The notes: generated by a model not told the origin, from the sequence alone. Positions 29,397-38,879 are shown, counted from the stretch's first letter. The stretch is DNA of 58,443 nt from Metabacillus fastidiosus NBRC 101226 (GCF_001591625.1 NZ_BCVG01000014.1:1-58443); one strand, 5' to 3'. A program made the numbers and translations.

Positions 29397-31550
29397 CTAC
29401 TTATCAAATTCCATTTTCCAGCTAAAATAATCGTTATCCGCATTTTTCTCGTATTTTAATTTCGCATCAAACTTATTCCCTTTTTTACTCGTTAAACCTT
29501 TTACCGGTGCAACCCCGTTTTTCAATAAAGATTTTACCATTGTCTTAGTCGGCTTTTTCTTCATCGTTGCTAAGAATTTATCATTTTTCCAAATGACAAA
29601 TTTACATCCGCTTTTCCAATTACTGCAGCCAAAACCTTTTTGTCCTTCGATGACCCCATGACCGCATACAGGACATTTCCCTAAAACTTCATTCGTTTTC
29701 TTTTCACGGGAAACTTCATGAATAACGATATCTTCTTCCTCTTTGATCGTATGGACTGCTTTCGTCGTAAAGTTGAAAATGAAGTGAAGAAATTTCTCAC
29801 GGCTGAATGTTTGTTTCTCAATATCTGACAGGGCTTTCTCCAGTCTTCCGGTAAACTGTAAATCAAATAATTCTTTTACCGGAAAAGTTTCTACGAGCTT
29901 TCTTCCTAGTTCCGTACAAACGAGATTTTTATTTTCCATTTGAATATAACCGACATCTTTTAATTTTTTAATCGTTTCCGCTCTCGTTGCAGGTGTCCCG
30001 ATGCTGTAGCCGGCTAACACTTCTGTGAGCATTTCCTCACTCTCTTCTTCCCCCCGGGATTTCCCGCACGTTTCCATTACTCTAAGCAATGTCTTCTCCG
30101 TATGCTGCTTCGGTGGTTTCGTCACATGGGAAGTGAGTTTATGATCGATAACTGAGACCGTATCATTCACATTTACAAATGGTAGAAGAACATCTTTTGA
30201 TTCTATTTTCTCTACTTTTTTCCATCCTTCTACGAGCTGTACCTTCCCTTTTGAAAGGAAAATTCCTTTAATCACCGGGTCATTCACTTTCGTTGTAATT
30301 TTCGTCTCCTCATGTTCAGCAATCGGCATAAACTGCATAATAAAGCGGTTTTTAATTGCGGTATAAACGATTTCTTCATCTTTCGTTAACGATTTAGGAA
30401 TTAAATAAGTCGGTGTAATCGCACTGTGACTTTCCACTTTTGCATTGTCAAAAAGCCGCTTCGTCTTCATAAATTTAATCTCATTTTCATATGGCAAACC
30501 TTTTTTCAAAGTTTCCAGCACTTTTGACACTTTGCCAACGAGACTTTCTTCTAAAACGACACTAGCGGTACGCGGGTACGTAATGTATTTTTTCTCGTAA
30601 AGCGACTGAGCGACTTTCAGCACTTTATCTGATGTCCATCCTCTGTACTTACTAGTTACATAACCTTGTAAATTGGAAAGGTTAAATAAATATGGTGGAT
30701 ATTCTTTTTTCTTTGCCACTTGTTTATCTATAACTGTTGCTGTTTTATTCGCTAAAGCTTTTTCGATTTCCTCAAGCATTTCTTTCTTTTTAAATTTATC
30801 TTCCCCGTCTTCAGAATATATTCCTTCATATTCTTTTTCATCCTTTGTCTTAAATACAGCAGCAAGCTTAAAATAATCTTCCGGTACAAAGTTTTCAATT
30901 TCTTTATCACGATCATAAATAATTTTCAATGTTGGGAGAAGCACCCTTCCAATATTCAACGCCTGCCCGGACCCTTTTTGATATTTCAATGTCGCAACAG
31001 ATGTTAAATTAATTCCGATCACCCAATCCGCCCACTGCCTGCCGATTCCCGCATCTTGAAGCGGTCTCATCTCTGTGTTCGGCTTCATATTTTGCAGCCC
31101 TCTCAACACCTCATCAGCTGTCCATTCATTTAATAGAAGGCGGTACACCTGCTTATTTGTTTTTAGCTGATAAATAATCGTATCACCGATAATCTGTCCT
31201 TCCCGGTCATAATCACAGGCGGAAATAATCGCTTCAACATCGGGTCGCTTTATTAAACCGTAAATAATTTTCAGCTGTTTTTTCGCTCCCAAATCTTCCT
31301 TATCCCGGTTACGGGGATCACTTTTCACTTTATAGCGGAAGCTCTCCGGAATAAACGGGAAATTTTCCATCTTCCATTTCGTCATCTTCCCGTCATAATC
31401 TTTCGCATCATAGAGCTGTAATAAATGGCCGAAAGCCCATGTAATATAATAGCCGTTCCCTTCAAAATAACCATCCTGCCGATTTTTTATTTTGAGGGCA
31501 TCTGCGATATTTTTTGCGACAGACGGTTTTTCCGTTATGATTAATTTCAT
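29397..31550 (-). CDS. topB: DNA topoisomerase III (type IA)
   Basis: Decatenates and relaxes DNA. Toprim motifs ITEKPSVAKNIADAL and SACDYDREGQIIG; the nucleophile Tyr is in KKYITYPRTAS. The C-terminal region has one zinc ribbon (CPVCGHGVIEGQKGFGCSNW, then SGCKF) and a basic tail. 717 residues is the usual length for the Bacillus type. The gene stands alone with a terminator after it and no close upstream neighbour. Confidence 0.97.
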   Translation of the reverse strand: MKLIITEKPSVAKNIADALKIKNRQDGYFEGNGYYITWAFGHLLQLYDAKDYDGKMTKWKMENFPFIPESFRYKVKSDPRNRDKEDLGAKKQLKIIYGLIKRPDVEAIISACDYDREGQIIGDTIIYQLKTNKQVYRLLLNEWTADEVLRGLQNMKPNTEMRPLQDAGIGRQWADWVIGINLTSVATLKYQKGSGQALNIGRVLLPTLKIIYDRDKEIENFVPEDYFKLAAVFKTKDEKEYEGIYSEDGEDKFKKKEMLEEIEKALANKTATVIDKQVAKKKEYPPYLFNLSNLQGYVTSKYRGWTSDKVLKVAQSLYEKKYITYPRTASVVLEESLVGKVSKVLETLKKGLPYENEIKFMKTKRLFDNAKVESHSAITPTYLIPKSLTKDEEIVYTAIKNRFIMQFMPIAEHEETKITTKVNDPVIKGIFLSKGKVQLVEGWKKVEKIESKDVLLPFVNVNDTVSVIDHKLTSHVTKPPKQHTEKTLLRVMETCGKSRGEEESEEMLTEVLAGYSIGTPATRAETIKKLKDVGYIQMENKNLVCTELGRKLVETFPVKELFDLQFTGRLEKALSDIEKQTFSREKFLHFIFNFTTKAVHTIKEEEDIVIHEVSREKKTNEVLGKCPVCGHGVIEGQKGFGCSNWKSGCKFVIWKNDKFLATMKKKPTKTMVKSLLKNGVAPVKGLTSKKGNKFDAKLKYEKNADNDYFSWKMEFDK

Positions 31551-31751
31551 TTTATGATCACCCTATATGTAATATTTCCAACTCAAATTTACTAGTGTTA
31601 TCATTTTATCATATACAAGTATAAATGGACTAAAGGGTGCTCTATAGATATTTATGATAGCATTAGTAGTTTGGAGAAGTTTAGATTAACAAGGATTATC
31701 TATAATGATTATAGAATTAATAGAATATGAAAATATTTAGGGGGACAATTG

Positions 31752-32132
31752 ATGATTAATAAAATTGGTCAAATTATGTTGTATGTGAATAACCAAGATG
31801 AAGCAGTGAATTTTTGGACAGAAAAAGTAGGATTTAGCGTAATTTCTGAAGAAAATAACGGTCAAGGAATGAGATGGATTGAAATCGCTCCAACAGGGGA
31901 GACAGAAACAAGCATCATTCTGCACAATAAAGAATTCGTTGCTAAAATGTCACCTGGATTAAATCTCGGTACACCTTCTTTAATGTTTTTTTCGGAAAAT
32001 CTCGATGATTTATACAGCAATTTATCAAATAAAAATATCAAAGTCGGAGAAATTGTAAATATGCCTTCTGGCAGAGTATTTAACTTTGCAGATAACGAAG
32101 AAAATTACTTTGCTGTTATGGAAAAGAAATAA
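31752..32132 (+). CDS. VOC (glyoxalase/bleomycin-resistance-like) protein
   Basis: Single VOC module pair of beta-alpha-beta units: KIGQIMLYVNNQDEAVNFWT, EKVGFSVISEE, then SIILHNKEF, and SLMFFSENLDDLYSNL with a final FNFADNEENYFAVME. The acidic metal ligand near the end (ENYFAVME) is kept. Family members are lyases or dioxygenases; the substrate is not deducible. ATG 31752 follows GGGGGA; the TTG at 31749 is less likely. A strong terminator follows. Confidence 0.85.
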   Translation: MINKIGQIMLYVNNQDEAVNFWTEKVGFSVISEENNGQGMRWIEIAPTGETETSIILHNKEFVAKMSPGLNLGTPSLMFFSENLDDLYSNLSNKNIKVGEIVNMPSGRVFNFADNEENYFAVMEKK

Positions 32133-32153
32133 ATTTCCAATAAATATTATTGT

Positions 32154-32183
32154 CGGCTGACCGAACTAGTCAGCCGTCTTTTT
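32154..32183 (+). terminator. Terminator after the VOC gene
   Basis: CGGCTGAC / GTCAGCCG with a seven-base loop and TCTTTTT tail. Confidence 0.9.
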
Positions 32184-32446
32184 AATTATCGGGAGACATT
32201 TTCCCAATAAATCTATTTCTAATAGGTCCCTTCAAAGTATTTGAAGAGACAATGTACCTAATTGACAAAAACAACATTTCACACGGAATTTTATATTTGC
32301 CTCTGAATAAGGGCTTTTTGAGTTGTTTATAATGTTTTTGTTTAGGAGATAGTTACTATCACGTAGTGAGTGAAAAGAGGATTTATAAAGATCTATAGAA
32401 AGTAAATTAACTAATGATCCCTCTTAAAAGTTTGTTTAAACCTGGC
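32184..32446. other. Intergenic region, nothing assigned
   Basis: AT-rich sequence without a supported gene; a plus-strand frame at 32517-32699 is the shadow of the small minus-strand gene next to it. Confidence 0.5.
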
Positions 32447-32575
32447 TTAGAAATTCTTGTAAGCTGCTGCGTAAGCATCAAAAAGGTCAAATGCAGCTGG
32501 CTTATTTTTTTTATTTTTGTTTGTTAATTTTACTACCTTGTCATTTTTTTTAAAGAAAAAGATTGTTCTTAACAT
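32447..32575 (-). CDS. Small 42-residue protein with strong RBS
   Basis: MLRTIFFFKKNDKVVKLTNK, NKKNKPAAFDLFDAYAAAYK and NF. CCAGGAGGA lies six bases before the ATG, which is better than that of many large genes nearby. The N-terminal half is very basic, and the C-terminal half is an amphipathic PAAFDLFDAYAAAYKNF helix. No family recognised. The gene lies alone in a 750-base gap. It may be a sporulation-type small protein, but this is a guess. Confidence 0.55.
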   Translation of the reverse strand: MLRTIFFFKKNDKVVKLTNKNKKNKPAAFDLFDAYAAAYKNF

Positions 32576-32905
32576 GAAGATTCCTCCTGGATGTTTGTTT
32601 AATTTGTGTATAAACTTCTGTTATTTAGAGTCTTTATTATCATTAATTTTAGCTATTTTGACAAAGTCCGAATTCAGTTATGAAAACGAAAACAAATGAA
32701 ATGAAAGCCATTATCATCATAAGTTTTCTTATAAATTCTCCCTTTTTCTCTATTTTTCATAGCAAGTTAATCTTCTTTCTAATGAGCATAAAGCACATTT
32801 TATCGGCAATAAAAAAAGAGATCTTTTATTTAAGATCTTTTTAAAAATTCAATTAACTGTAACTTTAAATAAACCTTTAATCGAAATAATGCTATATCAA
32901 AAAAA

Positions 32906-32934
32906 AATCAGACAGCTGCTCATGCTGCCTGATT
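32906..32934 (-). terminator. Terminator after the glucosaminidase gene
   Basis: AATCAG.CAGC / GCTG.CTGATT with one mismatch and seven-base loop, followed on the minus strand by TTTTTTT. Confidence 0.75.
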
Positions 32935-32939
32935 TTTCA

Positions 32940-34097
32940 TCAGTTAATATAGGACATATCATTTTCATTATATTGAACTGTATAACCGCCGCCAATATCA
33001 AGTTTATCTCCATCAATTCCATACACAGGGTAATTAGCTCCCTTTTTAAGTGTACTGTAAGGAGTTCCATCTGGACTGTACATAGTAATATCTGCTGAGA
33101 GCTCAAGACGGCCCAAGTGATAAACCGGATTATCTGACTTTTCTACATAATAACCTCCGCCTACCTGATAAACATTTTCATCGTAATCATAGACCATAAG
33201 TGCTTCACCTGGTGTAACGATCCGGAAAATAGTCCCGTCAGGCTTATACATAACGGTTTTAGAATCTTTAATAAGAATTCTCCCTATGTACATACTCATT
33301 TTACCGCTGCTCGCTTCTACAAGATATCCTTCACCAACATCGTAGCTATTACCTGTAACTCCATAAACTCCGAATTTTTCACCCTTTTTAATCGTTCTAT
33401 ACTCTGACCCATCCGGGGCAAACATCGGAACATTGGATTTTATTGTAAGTTTAGCAACAGGAAGCTTGTGATTAACCGGTAACTCTACATGTGGAATAGT
33501 AAGAGTCGTTTCTGCTATATTAGAATCGTACATATTAGAATGATATTGGAGAATCTTCTCTCCATATCCTCTTCCAGGTACCGCCCATCTTCCATTCAAG
33601 TCTGTCCATAGAGGTGCAATTCCGCGTTTCACAAAATGAAACCTTGGATCTGCAAGCTCAGTATTCAATGGTTCCTTGCTGGCATATGCCTTTAAATGCT
33701 GAATCTGTGCGCGAACTCCTTCTTCAGGTGTTGCAAAAAAAGCACCTTTCACTCCTCCGCCAGTCGTTCCGATTCCTGAATAGTTATTTTGTTCAGGTAT
33801 AACATCTCCACCATATCTAAAAAAACCAGTCTCATGGATCGCTTGAGCAAATGCAATATCACCACGGACTCCTTCTATTCTTCCAATTTCAAGGTATAGT
33901 TCAGCAAGCTGATAGATTGATATATCTGTAAGTTTCGGGTCTGATTCATTCTGAAGAACATAATCGCCCATTTGCTTTGCCGTCAGGTCAGAAGATCCCA
34001 TGATCGTCGGGGATTCTGCCTTAGCAGGAGAACTTGGAAGTAAAAAAAGCAAAACGATCCCAAGAATTAAGGGATAAGGACGGATGCCTTTTAACAT
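32940..34097 (-). CDS. Secreted glucosaminidase with three C-terminal repeats
   Basis: Signal peptide (GIRPYPLILGIVLLFLLP, cleavage after AKA). Residues ~35-205 are a glucosaminidase (lysozyme-like) domain: FAQAIHETGFFRYGGDV (catalytic Glu), QNNYSGIGTTGGGVKGAFF, TPEEGVRAQIQHLKAYA. Three repeats of about 55 residues follow (MFAPDGSEYRTIKKGEKFGV, MYKPDGTIFRIVTPGEALMV, MYSPDGTPYSTLKKGANYPV), each with an IGR or LGRL connector; they look SH3-like and may bind the wall. 385 residues. It would hydrolyse peptidoglycan glycan strands. Stands alone. Confidence 0.85.
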   Translation of the reverse strand: MLKGIRPYPLILGIVLLFLLPSSPAKAESPTIMGSSDLTAKQMGDYVLQNESDPKLTDISIYQLAELYLEIGRIEGVRGDIAFAQAIHETGFFRYGGDVIPEQNNYSGIGTTGGGVKGAFFATPEEGVRAQIQHLKAYASKEPLNTELADPRFHFVKRGIAPLWTDLNGRWAVPGRGYGEKILQYHSNMYDSNIAETTLTIPHVELPVNHKLPVAKLTIKSNVPMFAPDGSEYRTIKKGEKFGVYGVTGNSYDVGEGYLVEASSGKMSMYIGRILIKDSKTVMYKPDGTIFRIVTPGEALMVYDYDENVYQVGGGYYVEKSDNPVYHLGRLELSADITMYSPDGTPYSTLKKGANYPVYGIDGDKLDIGGGYTVQYNENDMSYIN

Positions 34098-34350
34098 AGT
34101 AATCTAACTCCTTTTTCCATTTTGTAAACAACATGTCATATTATAGCAAATAATAGATAAATAGATACCTATTTATCGTAAAATATCAAAAAAAATTGTA
34201 ATTGATATATAAAAGTGAGTTCATTCAGAATGAGATGTTTATGATCTGGAAGGGCCAAGGATTGTGCTTTACTACTTATCTTTATATAGATTTTGGATAA
34301 AGTTTGAGCAAAAATACTTCTCAAACACGTACATATGAACAAAATAAAAA

Positions 34351-34387
34351 AGAATCTATTTTGAAAAGCTTAATCAAAATAGATTCT
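34351..34387 (-). terminator. Strong terminator after the 11-codon frame
   Basis: AGAATCTATTTTGA / TCAAAATAGATTCT, 14 bp perfect with nine-base loop; minus-strand tail TTTTTTATTTTG. Confidence 0.85.
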
Positions 34388-34425
34388 TTCTTTCGTTTAA
34401 TATAAATATAAATGACGGGAATTAA

Positions 34426-34461
34426 TTAAAATGCTGCTTCTTTACTAACCTTTAAATTCAT
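34426..34461 (-). CDS. Candidate 11-residue peptide with perfect RBS
   Basis: ATG preceded by GGAAAGGAGGTAAGGGG encodes MNLKVSKEAAF and a stop, followed by the 14-bp terminator at 34351-34387. The residues resemble the first strand of HesB/IscA-like YneR proteins (MNLxVxKEAA), so it may be a truncated copy of such a gene that kept its translation start and terminator, or a real micropeptide. No other coding sequence exists in 34098-34595. Confidence 0.35.
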   Translation of the reverse strand: MNLKVSKEAAF

Positions 34462-34595
34462 CCCCTTACCTCCTTTCCTTTTTAATAGACTCACTGTGAT
34501 TTAACTTTTTTAAAAGCGTTAATTCTATTTTTAATTAAGTAAAAATAAAATTATGCTAGAATAATAGACGCTGTTCTCTCTATCATATGTTCTCT

Positions 34596-35654
34596 TTATT
34601 TTTTGGATGTATGCTTCTTAATTACTGGAAGTATTTCTGTTGCAATCAGCTCAATATTTTTCGCAATTTTATCGAATGGTACACCACCAAAGTCAATTTG
34701 TGCCATGAATCTCTGCTGACCGTATAGTTCATATTGATAGATCATTTTTTCAATAATTTGCTGTGGACTGCCTATCATTAATGCATCTCGATAGTCAGTT
34801 GCTTGTTCAAATTGCTGTTTTGGATAGCCGCCACCTCTTAAAGCCTGCATGCCTGAATTCGCATGTGGATAATATTCACTAACTGCATCCTGTGAATTTT
34901 CTGCCGTGTAAAATAAACTTGTTGTAGCAATTGGTAATGCTGTTGGATCAAAACCATTTTGCTCTGCTGCCTGACGATAAGCGTCTACAGATACCTTAAA
35001 GCTGCTCGCTGGTCCTCCAAGTGTCGTGAGCATCATTGGCACACCTGCATGTCCTGCTTTAATAGCACTTGCTGGTGGACCACCTACAGCACGCCAAATG
35101 GGCATATGGCCATGGAGAGGCTGTGGAAGAATATACGCATTTTCCAATGGTGCACGGAACTCCCCTTCCCATGTTACCCTTTCTTCGGTATTTAACTTCA
35201 TTAGAAGCTCCATCTTCTCTTCAAATAATTCTTCATAATAACGGACATCATATCCAAGTAAGCTATACGCTCCAACACGTGAGCCACGCCCAGCAACAAT
35301 TTCAGCTCGACCTTTTGAAATTAAATCAAGTGTTGCAAAATCTTCATACACACGAACGGGGTCTGACGTACTTAACACCGTTGCCGAGCTGGCAATTTTA
35401 ATATTTTTTGTTGCTTGTGCAATAGCGCCTAAAATAACTGTATGCGCTTGTGTTGTAAAATGCGTTTGATGACTTTCCCCCACAGCAAATACATCTAGTC
35501 CCGCCTCATCTGCCAGCTTACTTGCCTCAATTAACTCATGAATACGTTGTTCGGCACTAATACGACTTCCTGTTAATGGGTTTAGTAAATGATCACCAAT
35601 CGAATATAAACCGAATTCAATCCCTTTATTTTTATCAATACGATATTGCTCCAT
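34596..35654 (-). CDS. LLM-class flavin-dependent monooxygenase
   Basis: Luciferase-like TIM barrel using FMNH2: EFGLYSIGDHLLNPLTGSRI, EASKLADEAGLDVFAVGESHQ, SSATVLSTSDPVRVYEDFATLDLIS and GRAEIVAGRGSRVGAYSLLG. 352 residues. It is the last gene of an operon with a ring-cleaving VOC dioxygenase (16 bases upstream) and a MarR-type regulator, which suggests action on quinones or related aromatic compounds. Substrate is inferred from context only. Confidence 0.88.
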   Translation of the reverse strand: MEQYRIDKNKGIEFGLYSIGDHLLNPLTGSRISAEQRIHELIEASKLADEAGLDVFAVGESHQTHFTTQAHTVILGAIAQATKNIKIASSATVLSTSDPVRVYEDFATLDLISKGRAEIVAGRGSRVGAYSLLGYDVRYYEELFEEKMELLMKLNTEERVTWEGEFRAPLENAYILPQPLHGHMPIWRAVGGPPASAIKAGHAGVPMMLTTLGGPASSFKVSVDAYRQAAEQNGFDPTALPIATTSLFYTAENSQDAVSEYYPHANSGMQALRGGGYPKQQFEQATDYRDALMIGSPQQIIEKMIYQYELYGQQRFMAQIDFGGVPFDKIAKNIELIATEILPVIKKHTSKK

Positions 35655-35670
35655 TTCTATACTCTCCTTT

Positions 35671-36612
35671 TTAATCGATAGGCTTTAAATTCGCTTCAAT
35701 TTCTGCACGTTTTTCTTCTAAAAATGGTGGTAAATCTAATTTTCCACCTAAAGCTTCTACTGTTGAATCTGCTGTAAACCCAGGTCCATCTGTCGCAATC
35801 TCAAATAAAATGCCATTCGATTCACGAAAATATAAGCTTTGGAAGTAAAAACGGTCAACAATACCTGATGACTGGAAGCCACGCTCTTTCACTACTTCAT
35901 CCCAATAACGTAACTCTTCCTCATTTTTCACACGAATCGCCAAATGATGAATACTTCCTCGACCCGGTTTTTCACTTGGTCCCTCCTGCTGCTTCACTAC
36001 AATTTCACCGAATGCCTGCCCTGCAATAGACTGGTAAATGGCTTCATTTTCTGAACGAACCAATTCTACATAACCAAACATGTCCTTTAAAGTTCTAGCC
36101 GTTCGTTCCAAATAGCGCACTGTTATTTCCACAGCCCCCATGCCTAAAATGCGATGCTCTTGCTCCACTAAAGAATCTTCCCAAGCTGACCAATATTCTG
36201 GTATCTCTTCGCCATTATTATTTAGTAAAATAAGACGCAATCCTTCCACATCCTCAAATGGAAGTGCTGCTCGTCCTGCATACGTTGTAATTTCTCCGTG
36301 CTTAACATCAAATGTTTCAAATCGCTTTTTCCAATACTCTAAACTTTCAAATGATGGTACAAGTAAGCCAATTTGAGTAATGGCATTTGTCCCACGAACT
36401 GTTCTTCCAACGATCGGCATTTCAAAAAATGATAGCTCTGTACCTGCGCTTCCCGTTAAATCTCCGTAAAATAAGTGATACATAGAAGGATCATCTTGAT
36501 TCACAGTCTTTTTAACCCGTCTCAAACCTAACACTTTTTGATAAAATTGATTATTTATTTGAGCATTTTTTGTAATCATCGAAATATGGTGATGTCCAGG
36601 AATTTTATACAT
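35671..36612 (-). CDS. Ring-cleaving dioxygenase of the MhqA/MhqO type
   Basis: Two tandem VOC modules of about 150 residues: GHHHISMITKNAQINNQFYQ (metal His) and GSIHHLAIRVKNEEELRYW with GILFEIATDGPGF (metal Glu). In B. subtilis these putative hydroquinone/catechol dioxygenases (mhqA, mhqO) are repressed by the MarR-type MhqR. 313 residues is the usual size. AAGGAG precedes the ATG. A perfect palindrome ACTTGATTAGTCAAGT (36635-36650) lies before it. Confidence 0.88.
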   Translation of the reverse strand: MYKIPGHHHISMITKNAQINNQFYQKVLGLRRVKKTVNQDDPSMYHLFYGDLTGSAGTELSFFEMPIVGRTVRGTNAITQIGLLVPSFESLEYWKKRFETFDVKHGEITTYAGRAALPFEDVEGLRLILLNNNGEEIPEYWSAWEDSLVEQEHRILGMGAVEITVRYLERTARTLKDMFGYVELVRSENEAIYQSIAGQAFGEIVVKQQEGPSEKPGRGSIHHLAIRVKNEEELRYWDEVVKERGFQSSGIVDRFYFQSLYFRESNGILFEIATDGPGFTADSTVEALGGKLDLPPFLEEKRAEIEANLKPID

Positions 36613-36634
36613 AGTGATTTCTCCTTTTTAAACT

Positions 36635-36650
36635 TGATTAGTCAAGTGAT
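36635..36650. promoter_or_regulatory. Palindrome upstream of the dioxygenase gene
   Basis: ACTTGA-TTAG-TCAAGT perfect inverted repeat in the 50-base gap between marR and the dioxygenase gene. Could be a second regulatory site or a weak processing hairpin. Confidence 0.4.
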
Positions 36651-36662
36651 AATGTAAAAAAA

Positions 36663-37106
36663 TTACTCAGGCGGTAATTCTTTTTTTTGGCTATTTTTAT
36701 GAACACGTGTCATCAACATGTATAATGTTTTCATTTCTTCCTCATTTAATACATCGTCAAAAAATGACGATTGAAACGCAAGCTGAGCTGGCATCGCCTC
36801 TTCTAAAATCACTTCACCCTTCTTAGTAAGGCTAATCGTTTTCGTTTTCCAATCTTGCTTGCGCACAATATAGTTTTCTTTCTCAAGTCGTGCAAGCATA
36901 CGGGAAATACCACCTTGCGTGACTGTTACTTTTTCAGCTAACTCAATTTGAGTGAGTGGCTGATATACATGAATTTGCATGAGGACATCAAATTGTGCTG
37001 TTGTTAAATCAAAACGCTTTAAAAAATCATTTGACATCTGGTTACTATGGTTCGTAAAACGCATTAAACGTAACCATATTAAAGACCCCATCGTATTATT
37101 GCGCAT
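36663..37106 (-). CDS. MarR-family repressor, MhqR-like
   Basis: Winged-helix regulator of 147 residues: [61 protein letters not shown] (recognition helix), [20 protein letters not shown] (wing). First gene of the operon with the dioxygenase and LLM genes. The operator at 37176-37191 nearly matches the MhqR box of B. subtilis, so autoregulation and induction by quinone-like electrophiles are likely. Confidence 0.88.
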   Translation of the reverse strand: MRNNTMGSLIWLRLMRFTNHSNQMSNDFLKRFDLTTAQFDVLMQIHVYQPLTQIELAEKVTVTQGGISRMLARLEKENYIVRKQDWKTKTISLTKKGEVILEEAMPAQLAFQSSFFDDVLNEEEMKTLYMLMTRVHKNSQKKELPPE

Positions 37107-37175
37107 TCCATTTCCTCCCCAATCACTAACCTCAACATCACTTTACCAGTCAATTGAAAATAAATCAAGTTAAAA

Positions 37176-37191
37176 ATCTCGAATTCAAGAT
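37176..37191. promoter_or_regulatory. MhqR-type operator
   Basis: ATCTCGAATTCAAGAT, about 70 bases before the marR ATG. It differs in one base from the perfect palindrome ATCTCGAATTCGAGAT, which is what I recall as the core of the B. subtilis MhqR box. It overlaps a possible -35 (minus-strand TTGAAT). Confidence 0.65.
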
Positions 37192-37566
37192 TTTATTTTT
37201 TAACAATACTTTCCCTTTAATGAAACAATAAATAAACTTCTATCTTAAGGACAGCATTCCATTACTATTGCTTTAAATTGAAACAGCAATCATGAATTTT
37301 TCTTCTTTATAATTATTAAATCTCGTGTGTAACATATTTAATTTCTTTCCCATTCTAACAAGAAAGGTCCCTATCCTGCTAAAAGATAACAAAACCTGTT
37401 TCAGATAAATATCTAAAACAGGTTTGAATACGACTCTTTCTTATAAACATAGTTATTAACATTAGATTTTTATGTATGAAAATTAATTAAACTAAATATT
37501 ATTATTCTATTTAGTTAGCATAAATACTGGTTAAAACAGGATACTTCCTGAAGAAAAATGATTTTA
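37192..37566. other. Intergenic region with the terminator of the acetyltransferase gene
   Basis: AAACCTGTTT (37392-37401) pairs with AAACAGGTTT (37416-37425); on the minus strand the tail is TGTTATCTTTT. Nothing else is supported. Confidence 0.55.
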
Positions 37567-38019
37567 TTACTCATTGCTTTCATAAATCCTCGAACTGCTT
37601 CCCCAAGGATGATATCCGTCACCGATATAGGTAAATCCATATTTTTCGTAGTATCCAATGTGATCCGTACAAAGGAAAACTTTATTAAACCCTGCTTTTT
37701 CAGCATCAGCTTTAGCACGTAAAAGCAGCTCTTTCCCTAAAGACTTACCGCGATAATTCTCTTCAATATAAAGAGCACATATCCAAGGCCATAAATCCAT
37801 CCGGCTAATAAAGTCATTACTTATAAGACCGGCACAACCGATAATCTCACCCGCTTCCTCCATTAAGTACCAAATAGGAAGCGGACTATCAGTCGTGACA
37901 CTATGGATAATACAATTCTCGTATACTTTCATACTATTCTCATTTGCCCATATGCTCTGAATATATTTAATTGCTTTTTCCTTATACTCTGGCTGTTCTC
38001 TAACACTAATAATTCGCAT
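37567..38019 (-). CDS. GNAT family N-acetyltransferase
   Basis: RIISVREQPEYKEKAIKYIQSIW starts the fold; the acetyl-CoA loop is ICALYIEENYRGKSLGKELL (R-G-K-x-L-G), then KVFLCTDHIGYYEKYGFTYI. 150 residues. The W-rich C-terminal tail (HPWGSSSRIYE) is common in this subgroup. Substrate unknown. It stands alone. Confidence 0.88.
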   Translation of the reverse strand: MRIISVREQPEYKEKAIKYIQSIWANENSMKVYENCIIHSVTTDSPLPIWYLMEEAGEIIGCAGLISNDFISRMDLWPWICALYIEENYRGKSLGKELLLRAKADAEKAGFNKVFLCTDHIGYYEKYGFTYIGDGYHPWGSSSRIYESNE

Positions 38020-38481
38020 AATAAATTTCCTTCCGTTTTAAAAGTTTATTTTAAATTGATACATAATCCTGACGTCATGAATCTATTCCTCTTAAAATCA
38101 AATTTTTCAAGAAGTTGTTTTCACTTTATTGATCATATTTTTTCGAAATCACTTAATTATTTTTGCTATTCTTTTACCTGGTTTTCTTGTGTAATTGTAT
38201 ATTTCCCCAATCAAATTGTACTTAATTTCTTTACTCCTCTCATCTCGCCCTTCCTCTTCTAAACTTCACTCAACTAATATAAAATTCTATAAAAAGCGAC
38301 ATATCCCTTTCTCAATTAATCTTTGGTTAACATAATGGATCTTATAAATATTAAAGAGGAAAGAAGAATTATAATAACGTTTGATTATTAAAATTGAATA
38401 ATCTATAGGAGAATGAGTAATTAAACACCTCGGATTTGCATAAAGTTAAGGGTATGAAAATTTATGAAGGGAGGTAATATT
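38020..38481. other. Intergenic region before the Tyr-rich gene
   Basis: No supported gene; a plus-strand frame at 37903-38262 overlaps the acetyltransferase gene antisense and lacks an RBS. Before the Tyr-rich gene, CATAAAGTTA (about 38439-38448) with upstream AC resembles a late sporulation sigma-K site, but only loosely. Confidence 0.4.
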
Positions 38482-38709
38482 TTGCAATCTCAAAATTTTC
38501 ATGCTGAAGAAGCCGATTTTTCACAAGACGAATATAATTCAGCTGAAAGACAGCCACTATACTATCCAAGACCACCATATCACCATTATCCATATTATCC
38601 ATACTACCCGCCTTATTATCACTATCCTCATTATCCATATTATCCACCTTACTATCATCCTTATCCTCATTATCCTGGTTATGGATATGGTGGAGGATAC
38701 GGCTACTAA
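38482..38709 (+). CDS. Tyr/Pro/His-rich coat-like protein
   Basis: 75 residues from TTG 38482, three bases after GGGAGGTAAT; the upstream ATG at 38464 lies before that site. A short polar head (QSQNFHAEEADFSQDEYNSA) is followed by a low-complexity region of YPYYPPYYHYPHYPYYPP type and a GYGYGGGYGY end. Such Tyr/Pro/His/Gly-rich tails are typical of crosslinked spore-coat proteins of bacilli, where tyrosines can be oxidised. Spore role is inferred from composition. A terminator follows. Confidence 0.65.
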   Translation: MQSQNFHAEEADFSQDEYNSAERQPLYYPRPPYHHYPYYPYYPPYYHYPHYPYYPPYYHPYPHYPGYGYGGGYGY

Positions 38710-38741
38710 TATTAAAAGTACTTAGATTAGAAAAAGAATGT

Positions 38742-38779
38742 CAGGTTGTTGAAAAAAGACAACCTGATTATTTTATTTA
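38742..38779 (+). terminator. Terminator after the Tyr-rich gene
   Basis: TCAGGTTGT / ACAACCTGA with nine-base loop, then TTATTTTATTT. Confidence 0.85.
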
Positions 38780-38879
38780 ACACGTGAATTTTTTGAAAGC
38801 TTATGAAAATTTTAAATGAATCATGTATTCAATAAAGATGATAAGAAATAAATTCATATTAATACGTTATATAAAGTCA

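Noticed and set aside
32517-32699. Plus-strand 60-codon frame
   Set aside because: It is antisense to the better supported small minus-strand gene and lacks an RBS.
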